Source: an uncultured Spartobacteria bacterium (GTDB lineage Bacteria; Verrucomicrobiota; Verrucomicrobiia; Chthoniobacterales; Chthoniobacteraceae). From it: DNA of 57,898 nucleotides. Location of the stretch: contig CAIXGS010000082.1 of NCBI GenBank assembly GCA_903919125.1, forward strand, positions 1 through 57,898, in the 5' to 3' direction. This document shows, piece after piece, positions 13,771 to 23,600 of this stretch; position 1 is the stretch's first letter, and each line of letters starts with the position of its first letter. The notes under the pieces were generated by a model. The model did no database searches and was not told the origin of the DNA. It saw only the letters and a program-made list of their open reading frames with translations. The translations under genes were made by a program, and so were the position numbers.

Positions 13771-14175
13771 ATGAACAAAACCGTTTTAACCTTGGCAGCT
13801 TTGTTGTTGGTTACCAACGTCAACGCCGTCACCTACATCCACCCAACCATTCCAGGGACCGACTCAGATGACCCCGGTCAGGGTGGCATGGCCATCGATG
13901 GGGATCGCATTTACCCCACCATTTCACTCTCAGGTGCAGAGGACCCCAACCGGACTGGTTATGTGCGAGAAGGCAACGAATGGGTCGAAACATTGCCCAT
14001 GACTACGGCCAGAAAACCCAATGGCCGACGGTACAATGTTTCTGGTGGAGATGGGAGGCGTGTCGTCCCGATGCCTGTCAGCAGTCGTTATGATGAGGAC
14101 GACAGCCCAAGGCACGACATGGATGATATCCGTATGCCTTGCCCTCCCAAAATGGCAGAGCTTGGGAATTGCTGA
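13771..14175 (+). CDS. Small secreted protein next to attP (possible conversion gene)
   Basis: The protein has 134 residues with a clear Sec signal peptide (MNKTVLTLAALLLVTNVNA, likely cleaved after NVNA). The mature part is polar and probably disordered, rich in Asp, Pro, Gly and Arg, with two C-terminal cysteines. It has a strong CGGAGGA ribosome site and lies between attP and the end of the late operon. In a prophage it would sit at the chromosome junction opposite int. That location is typical of lysogenic conversion genes; function unknown. Confidence 0.7.
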   Translation: MNKTVLTLAALLLVTNVNAVTYIHPTIPGTDSDDPGQGGMAIDGDRIYPTISLSGAEDPNRTGYVREGNEWVETLPMTTARKPNGRRYNVSGGDGRRVVPMPVSSRYDEDDSPRHDMDDIRMPCPPKMAELGNC

Positions 14176-14182
14176 TTAGCAA

Positions 14183-14208
14183 GGGGTTTGAATATTGGAT
14201 TCAACCCC
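14183..14208. terminator. Hairpin between convergent genes
   Basis: GGGGTTTGAAT pairs with ATTCAACCCC with one bulged base. It lies between the secreted protein gene (+) and the bacterioferritin-like gene (-), where a bidirectional terminator is expected, but it lacks a clear T run. A direct repeat TTGCTGATTAG flanks it at 14169-14179 and 14221-14231. Confidence 0.45.
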
Positions 14209-14232
14209 CAGGTATGAAATTTGCTGATTAGG

Positions 14233-14691
14233 TTAAAGCTGCGCTGTCAGGTAATTCTGCAACCCGATCTCCTCGATCTGAGCCAGTTGCGCGGTGTAGA
14301 ACTGGATGTCGTCCTCGGTATCTGATACTAAGGTCCTGAGGACGTTATCAGTTTCCCAGTCCTGCTCGTCCTCATCAGCTGCTTGAATCAGCTTGGTGAG
14401 GCTGTCGAGAACCTTCTGCTCGGTTGCGAGGTTGGCTTCAAACAATTCCCTAACGCTCCATTTGCTTTGACCCTTTACCGGCAGAGCGTCAGGGACGTAG
14501 TCTGGCCAACCGCCCAACTGCTGAATTCTTTTCATCACTTTTTGTGCGTGACCCAGCTCCTCTTTTGCGGAGTCCTTATAGTAGTCAGCAAGTTTGGTGT
14601 AACCACGATATGAAAAGATGGCTGATTGCCCCGCGTAAATCAGGTGAGCATTCAGCTCCAGTGGAAGATGCTTGTTCAGAGCGTCGATCAT
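14233..14691 (-). CDS. bfr: Bacterioferritin-like protein
   Basis: The protein has 152 residues, the usual length of bacterioferritin. Ferroxidase-type ligands are recognisable: Glu12, Tyr19, Glu45 and His48 (KEELGHA), Glu91 and Glu126. The C-terminal GLQNYLTAQL is a strong bacterioferritin signature. The last ferroxidase histidine aligns with Asp, and the haem-binding methionine position aligns with Leu46. Haem binding is therefore doubtful and iron oxidation may be altered. The gene starts by ATGA overlap with the 3,721-residue virion gene and has its own AGGAG site, so it belongs to the late operon. It may store iron or protect DNA from Fenton chemistry; a virion role is possible but unproven. 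Confidence 0.88.
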   Translation of the reverse strand: MIDALNKHLPLELNAHLIYAGQSAIFSYRGYTKLADYYKDSAKEELGHAQKVMKRIQQLGGWPDYVPDALPVKGQSKWSVRELFEANLATEQKVLDSLTKLIQAADEDEQDWETDNVLRTLVSDTEDDIQFYTAQLAQIEEIGLQNYLTAQL

Positions 14692-17600
14692 TTTTGACTC
14701 CTAGACTTTACGTCGTCATTAAATTGTTTGATGCGTGAAGCAATTTCGCCTTCAAGCGCTTTCACTTCTTCCCTTGATGCGCCTTTGGCAATCATCAATC
14801 TTTTTCTGGTTTTGAGTTCCGTCAGCATCTTTTCCACCTTATTGGCGGCGCTGACCATATGAGCCTCTGGATGTTCTTCCTGATAAGCCTTGATGTCTTT
14901 CCCATCCTTGATGCGACCTTTGATCTCACGCTCGTGTGCGTTGAGTTCCTTGAGGTTTTTGTAAAACCTGGACGTTTCTGAAGCTTGGGATTTGGCATCC
15001 CCATAGAACCGGCCAACCAAGGGGATCTTGTGAGGAGGGATGTCCTCACCGTTGATGGTGCTGGAGACGAACTGCGCGGTCTTCTGGATTTCTCGTCCGA
15101 CACCGCCTGTAGCCTGGCCAACAAGATAATCAATTTGGTCAGGGGTGGGCGAAAATGCGCCTGGCTTATAGTCAGTACCGCCTGAAATCAAATTGAGAAC
15201 ATAAGCTCCAACCTTACTGACCCCAGTCGCTGTGTCTTTCATCCGGGCAAATCCGGGCGAAGGATCCAAACTGCTCCGGTCCTTCTTGTAGATTTCCCTG
15301 CCAAATGAGTTGCGGTTTTCAGCCAGGGCAACCAGGGGGTCAGTTGCTGAGGGTGAAAGGGTCTGGTAACTGAAGCCAGAGAAACCCATAGGATCGAAAG
15401 CATCAGCTAAAGACCCCAAAAGATTAATCAGCTTGTCGCCAGCATCCTTACCCTGGTCGATCACCAGCTCCGTCAGGATCCGACTGGTGTTCGGGATGAC
15501 ATGGAAGCCTAATGGCAATGGGATCGTGATGTACTTGCTTCCGCCTACAGGAATGATAAGGTTTCTTTCCTTGGTGAACTCTGGTGGCTCATCGTCATCG
15601 AATCCGGCTGCAGCCAATAGAGCGGCTTGTGCAGCACCCAGGATTAAGCCGCCGGCCAGGATCTTTTTGCCGGCATTACCAGATAACGTCTGCCCCAAAC
15701 GGAAATTACCCTGAATTCCTGCGTTAAAAAATGCGTAAAGGGATCCGGCTTGCGAAGCGATCTGGCCCTTCTTATTGAAGTTGACCGTTAGGTTCTTAGC
15801 CAAAGCAGCCGCCTGGTCCTTGCTCATGCCGTTATCTTTCGCGACCCTGTAGGCTGATAGGCGAATCGCATTTTCCAGGGTGTCGTTATAGTCCGACAGC
15901 CAGTCGAAGATGCCGCGACCAAATCGTTTTAAAGTCCCTTCTTGAATCCTTGCAATTTCCTTTTTCAGGGCCTCAGCACGGTCTGCAGAATTGCGATAGG
16001 CATCTCTGTATCCCGTTCGTCCACCTGCGCCTTGGTACTCTTCCCAAAGGGTTGACCAGGAACTGGATGATCGCCCTTTGTTTTTCCGATCAGACCTAAG
16101 ATCGGAGTAGATTCCTTTCATTGCAGGACCGACGTTCTTGAGAACCGCCAGTTGTTTTCCGGCCAGTGGGGTGCTGGACAGGTTCAGCATTCCACCCTGA
16201 ACGTCACGCGCCAGGTTAACTACCCCAAAGACAGGGTTGTACTGAGTGTTGATCGCAGAGATCCAGCGAGTCACTTTTCTAAAATACGTCAGTATGGTTC
16301 CTAAGCCATCTTCATCCAGGTTCTTGAGGGCTGCCACCATACGAACAGAACGCTCGTCTTCTTTGCTGAAGAATAGGAATCGGTCCTTACCGTTGATTCG
16401 AGTCGCAAGGACGTTGTCCATGTTTCTCAAGCGAGGGTTGATCCGATGGATTACTAGGCCAGTCTTAGAATCAATGGCGGTCTCGGTAGGCTCTGCCATG
16501 ATTCCGTCGATATCCGCCTGGTCAAGGCCCATGTTCAAGAGATCTTGAGCAACCTGTTGCGGATCTTTTATGGCATCAGGATTTACTGGCAGCCAGAACC
16601 CAGAGTTCTCATTTTGAATGGCCAAACCGTAAAGCGCCGTTGCCACCTTGTTCTTTTCAGAGCGGACGATGGCCCGCTCGCGCTGCATCATGAGGTTTGC
16701 GAGGATGTCGACAACTTTGCGCTTAGAGCCTGTCGCCCTCTTGGAAGAAGAGCCTTTAATAGAGTGTCCAGATCCAGTTCCCTGGCCTTTAGGCGATATC
16801 TCAAGCTCTTCTCTTTGTAGTGGGACGTAGTACTTGTATGCGTTGTCCCACGCGTCGATGGTCTGTTGAGCTTCAAGTCCACTGGATACCAGGAGCTTTT
16901 TGGTTCCCTTAGATATCTTATCCACCAGGTCAGCAAGATCCTCAAGATCCGTGGCCTTATCAAATGGCAACATCGCAAAATAATTCAGTGCATCTTGGGT
17001 TTCGATTCCAGATCCACCGTCTGGCATCCCTGGATTGATAGAGGCGATCTGGTTGTTTCGCTCTTCTGCGTGACGGTTGTGGAGATATTCCTCCAGCTCG
17101 TCCATTGAGACGCCTTTCTCCTCCATCGATTTAAACAGAGGACGAACTTCCTGGCTTAGGAAATCATCTGTCAATTTCGCGGTACGACCGTGATAGAGGA
17201 GTTCTTTCTGGTAGGGGTTCCACTCGTCCGCGATCAGTCTTTGCGCGGCTGTAATCGCTTCCTGGACTCGCTTGGTATCAACCAGCTTGTCTTGCAGGGT
17301 GTAAATGAGGTTGTCGATTGGAGTGACTTTAGGCGACGTCCAAGTAGCAAGTGGCGTATCGCCAAGGACGTTCTTCCGGTTTGAGAATAGCGGCATCCCA
17401 TCTAATGCTTTGTCGCGCATTGCGGGGGTGATGACAAATCCGGCCTGCTTTAGGACGTCCTTATCAGTTGGCTCCTCATACCAAGAGTCATCTTCTGGAG
17501 ATCGCGTATCGATTTCAACGCTTTCCATCCGCCCACCACCAACCTTCTTCAGCACCTCATTCGCTACTTGCGGAACGATCTTGTCGTAGAAGGATTTCAT

Positions 17601-20600
17601 GCCTTCGCCGCCGACTTTAAGATCAAGACCGGACAGGGATTTGTATCCAGAGTTTTTGTCAAGGACTCCCTCGTCATCCGCTACCTTTTTCGCTATCTCT
17701 TTCCCCACAATGTCTTCCACTTCGCCTATTGGGATGTTGTTTTTATTGAAGACGTGGTCGCGGCCTTTAATAGCCTCAAGAGTAACTGTTCCTTTGGAAG
17801 AATTTCTGAGGTATCGGATCTCATCAATTTGCTTACTCAAATCATAACGATCCGCAGACTGTTCGCCATTCGCGAATGCAACTTTGTCGTATCCGCCTTC
17901 AGCTGCGTACCGGATAATGCGTTTCAGGGCGAGGGATACCCAGGCTTTGGTGTCGGTTACAAAGGGTGCCGGTTCCGTACCCCCTGTGTTGGTACGCTTT
18001 TCAAGGAGGATGTAAGCCTTAGCCTCTTGCTTAGTCGGGTAATATGACTTTGGAATTTGCAACGTATTGCCAGGCACATCGAAGTACCAGAAAAGATGAT
18101 CGTCTGGCCTATCAGCGGACGGCAGAACATCATCCGGCTTGTACTTGAGCGCGAATCCCTTCTTTCTACCTTCCTGCGCCCAGTCCGATTGTAGTTCTTC
18201 TATAAATAGAACCTTATTGCCGTCAGCATCAGTGCGGTCGTTGAAGCGAATGTGAGCGAGGACGTTGGGTTCTTCCCAATGACCAGAATAGTAGGTCTGT
18301 GGGCCGTGGTTTGATTCAAACCGCGAAACAACAGCACTTATGCTAGGCCGAGCATCTATGGCTTCTTGCTGCGTAGCAAATCCCTGCTCAAATTCACCGC
18401 TATCTGGGTCGAACCATTGCCAGGTTAATTGCTTCTGCCCTTCAGGCAGCGTCAACAGAAGCTCACGGTAATTCGATCCGCCGGGGAGGGCGTACTGCTC
18501 GTACCTGGCCGCATCTCTGCTATCCGTATGCTCAATCTCATCGCGGATCATGCCGCGCATTTCGTCGATTGGCATCGGATCGCCATCACTATCTAAGGAA
18601 TCACCGTAGATTGACTCATAGGCCCTAGTGACTGCTTCGTCTGACATTTCGTCAACTCCGCCTTTCATCACTTCCTTAACCTGCACCCCGTTATCTTTTA
18701 GGAATGAAGCGATATCGGCTTTGGTCAATTTCTCTTTGCCTTTTAGGTTCAGGAAATCGTCAATGCCAGTCCAGGCAATTTCATCATCCTTGATGCCAAG
18801 TTTTGCCTTGTTTCCTTGCAGCCATACGCGCCACTGGCTTGCCGGCATGGAATCCATTTTGCTGGACTCAAAGCCACGGGCAAGCTGGGAGTAGAAGGGT
18901 GGGTTGGGAGTGCGGTTGGAGAACCGAATGTCTGGGTTAGTCGGAGAGAACTCGCCGTTGTTGCCGGTCGCGGATTTGATTTGCGAGGGGTTCCATGCAA
19001 CATAAATAGAGCCATGGCTATCCGTAAAATGAACACCATCGGCCTGCAAATGTTTACGCAAAGATTCCATCATCTTCGCTTTGTCAGAGAAAGCTCTGAC
19101 AATATTGCTCAGAAACTTTTGGTCGAACTCTCCGTTTCTGGTGATGCTCTTGACGTAAGCATCGACCTTTTCTTCTCTGCTAGCGTCTTTCGATACGCCA
19201 GTATCGAATGGTATCCAATTGGAGAAAAACCAATCCTTATCTCCGTCTAGGAATATTTTTCGCATTGCGTCAGGCTTGATGTTCTCGCTGCGAGAGGTGA
19301 CCATCAATGGCTTCTGCAAAGAGAGATGCACATCGTAAACTTTTGCTGCTTTTGCAGGGGCCGATTTGTTTACAGGCTTTGTGTACTGGTTTGCGTTCTT
19401 TTTGTCGGTGAAATAAAACCCTGGTCCTTGCTGCAACATCAACGATGAATCACTGATGTTTTCAACGCTGAACTCGTTGAACGTTCCATTTGGCGTTCCG
19501 TGATAGACGGTCAGCGGTTTGCCGTTCTCGTCCACCACCTTCGAATCACCAAACCACTTTTTGAATGCTGGCGTTTCGGTTTGGCGACGGTTGGACGCGG
19601 GGATGTCTGGGTAGCTGTCTAAAAACCCGTATTTTTCCGCGTCGAATGGCTTCTCCCTTGGCAAATCTTTTGTGCCAGCAGAAGAATTGATCGAACTAAC
19701 TTCACTATCAGAAAGGATCCGATTGATTTTCATGGAACCACCAATCAACCAGGTCCCTGCCATATTGGGGCTGGTCTTGTAGCGGTAGAAACCATCCTCT
19801 GGCATACGATCTGTAATATGCGCCCTTGAGGCAATTATCTTCCCGGCCTCATTCACTCCGCGCTTATCAGCTTCTGGCTGCCAATTGTGATCTGCAGCAA
19901 ATTCAACTTCTGCCCACACTTGGTCCTCAGCTCTTACGGTTGGCTTACGCTTTCCGTCAACGACCTTCAGGTTAGTTCCGATATGCGTTGCAAGTGGTAA
20001 GTCACCGGCATGCCAGCCTGGGCGATAGGCCAGTTCGCCCAGCCTAGACTTCACTTTTCCTGACGCTGCTTGCTCACCAACTTCAGCATCCTGCCATGAA
20101 CCAATCGGAATGCTTGGCTCAATGATTCTTGAACCAGCTTGTGTGGCGCCCTCGCGCATCTTTACAAACAGCGGAAACAATTCGCCAGGACGAGACTTTT
20201 CGACTCGGAATAACTTGTAGGCAGTTACCGTCCTTTTCGGGGCTGGCTTTACCCTGTTTGAGAAAACAAGCTGAGGATCGTCTAGCCCGTTTTGTCTTTC
20301 TTCTGGCCCGGAAGTGTCGACTGAATCTTCCCTGAAATCAGATCCTTCATCCAACCCTCGTTCTCCTCCTCCCACTCTTGCTGTACGTCCAGTGGGCGCC
20401 ACTCTCTTTCGGGCAACGTCGATTCCTTTTCTTCGGGCGATTTTTTCTGCGGCATTGGCATAGTCGGGTGCTTCGTCATCTTCATAACTCTCTTTGCTTT
20501 CATCGACTTTAGCAGAATCGTACAGCCTCTTTTCTGGATACCAGAGCAAAGCTTGTAAGTCTGCCATTGTTAGCTTTGGATACTGTTTTTGCAAGCGTTC

Positions 20601-23600
20601 CAAGGCTCCAGAAAATACTGCCCGAATGAAGTCTCTTTCCTTAGAGCCACCAGGAGCTTCATTCTGACCGTCAATATTTTTTGCTAGGCCATTGCCCATT
20701 TTTCGTATTTCAGAGCCAATGCTTTCGCGTGGACTGTCTGATCCTTCCTTTCCAAGCAGTTCGACGAATTCATGAGAAGGTCTGCCGCCAACTCTATTCA
20801 TTGATTCGCGTAGCTTTGGCTCCATTGATGCCTTTGCAATATCCGCAGCTAAATCATCTGCCGGCCTATCAAGCCTTAAATCAACTGTTGTTGAAGCTTT
20901 AAAAGCTTTCCGCTCCTGAGGCGTCATCATTCGGATAAGGGCGCGAAGTTTCTTGCGCTTATCTTTTATGGCATCTTGGTCGATGGTTACAAGGTTTCCA
21001 GTCCAGCGACCAAATGTTCGCATCAACCAACGATCCATCGTCAGCTGATCAAAATTTCCATAAAGATTTGAGAAGAACCCATTCCCGATCTTTGGGCCAA
21101 GGATCGCAGACCCATAGACCATCGTGTTCATGCCTTCGCCACCCGCTTTCATGCCATGCGTTTTCTGAATGTCGCGCACAGAATATTTGGTCGTCATGAA
21201 CTTCTGAAGCGCTTCAAAGCCATGTTTTTTCATCATGGAATTGAATAACGCTAGGCCTTCATTGATTTTTCCAGCAGCAGTGCCGATACCAATGTTTGTT
21301 GGCATGCGGCCATTCGCCTTGTAGTAATCGTAGGCTGCCTCTGCCAGTTCAAAATTTTTGTCGACCTTCAATCCATTAGAGGTAACGGCTGTGGCCCAGA
21401 TAAATGCAAACTTTGCCTGCGGATCCGTCTTTAGTTCAGGATGTACCTGAGACATGATGTCTAAAGCTTCCTTTACCGTTCCGTCGTACCATCCGACAGC
21501 ATTTGAATTAACCTTCATCGCCTCAGTGGCGTCCCGAGCGGCTAAATCGGTAAGGTATTTCAGTGTGAAGTCGTCCTTGGATTTAAGATTTACTCTGGCC
21601 ACCCTGGCTGCATTGTTCATACGCTCATCAAGAGCTAATTTGAGGTCCCGACCTTTCTGCCAATTCTGGCTAGATGCAAGCTTCTTAGCTGCAACCAGGT
21701 CATTGATTAAAAGCATTTCTGATGGAATTGATTTCTTGTTAGCAGGCTCTTCTTTGCGTTTGCTTTCTGCTATATCTAATTCACTATCATCGCTGTTTCT
21801 GTCGCTAAAGCGTTCTAATTCTTTCTGCTGATGATATGCCGCCAACGCCTCCACAACCGCGTCACGTGACTTTTTCAGGTGCTTGGACGCTACGGCTGAC
21901 TCAGTTCCAAAACCTTGACCACGAAGCTTAGAGATCAGGCTTTCGTAGAAATCCTTGAGGTGCTGCAGGAATGTTTTACCTGAGCCTTGTTTTTGCCCAT
22001 CCATGCGTTCGGCCAAAGCCTTGAGCGCTTTGTGGTCATGAATGATGTCGGACAAATGATCAGCAACCCACTCTTCTTCGTTCCGGTTTTCATCGCTGAA
22101 GTGATTTGGATCATCGGTCGATCCTGGAAGATCAGAGTCGTAGCCTCGGTCTTTTAAATGCTTGGCTACTTTGATGGGGTTGTAATGTTCGCGAAGGTTG
22201 CGAACCAGTTGGCCGTAAATTTCAGGCGCGTTACGGCGTAGTCCATGAACTAACTCATGGAAGGTAACGCGAGATAACGGTTGTTTTGAATCAGCTGCAA
22301 GAAGGATGTGATTGGGATGCGATCCAACGATTGACCCGTCTATGTCGAGGGGTTTTCCGTCTGCTGACTCGACAAAGATGACCTTGTGTCCAAATATCTT
22401 TGCAATAGATTCTGCAGTTCGTCGTTGAAGAGATCCGCTACTGGGCAACGTGGTAGCGGGTTTGACATTCGAGCGAGGTACTTTCTTACTCTCACCAACT
22501 CCTCGGGCGTCAATGGCTGCGTTTTCTGTAGCGGCTCGCTTGTTGTATTTTCCGACGGCTGAATTGTAGGCATCAACGACCTCCTGATCTGTCACGGTGC
22601 GATTGCTCGCGGCAGGCTGCAGTTTAGTTGATTGCTCCGCCAGGAATTGTTTGGGCGTCAGTTCCGACCGACCAAGCTTTTTAAGAACTAGGTTATGACC
22701 TCTTAATTCGCTTTCTTCTTTGTCAGTTAATGCTCGTCCACCGACGCTACTATCTTCGCTTGCCAGGGTTCCACCGACAGCCCCTCTAACATCTCCAGAA
22801 GATCGTTCGCTAAGAGTTCCTCGTCCGAGACTTCCAGTAGATACATCAGCTCCTGATTCTCCACTTGCAGCGTTTTGTACTGTTCCTGAAGATCCTGATA
22901 CATCTTCTCCAACATTTCCCGTGGGATGATTGGCATCCTCGTAAGCCTCCGGTACAAAATTCCCTGAACGAAAATCAGCGGCCTTTTGACGCCAATCGGC
23001 TGCCTCAGAATGGTTGCCCAGGTTATCCTGCTCCTGGGCGAGCAGATCAAGTTTGCTTGCGCGTTCTTCCCTGTCGTTTAGTCCATGATTTCTTTGTTGG
23101 ACGGCTTCTTGCCTGGACCCTTGTTCAGTTCCTTTGGAAGCTTGTTGTCGACGACCCTCTGGGTTTTGAAAGCGGGCGCCTTCGCTGCCGGCCTTGGAGG
23201 TAGTTTGCAGTTCATCGGATGTCTCCTTATTGGTTGCGGTTTGAGTTTGTTGGTTATCAGCATTGGCTTGAAGCTGATCGAATGCCTCGATGGCATCAGA
23301 GAATTGCGGATGCGTACTGATCACATGGTCAGCCGCATCAACAATTTGGACGCCCTCCGGAGAGGGCTTCATGAAAAAGCGATTTACTTGCGCTTCTTCT
23401 TGAGAATTCCGGTCCCCTTGTCTGCCGAGTTGAACTCCTTGGCTACTTTGGTCGGAATTCCCACTGCCTTGGCGAACTTCGGATTGTGCGCTGCTGCTGC
23501 CATTAATCTCGCCTGGCTGGCCGATTTCGATGGCATTGTTTACCGCGCCCGAGCCGTTGGCTTCTTGAGCGTTGGACGTGGGATATTCGGAGATGATGGG

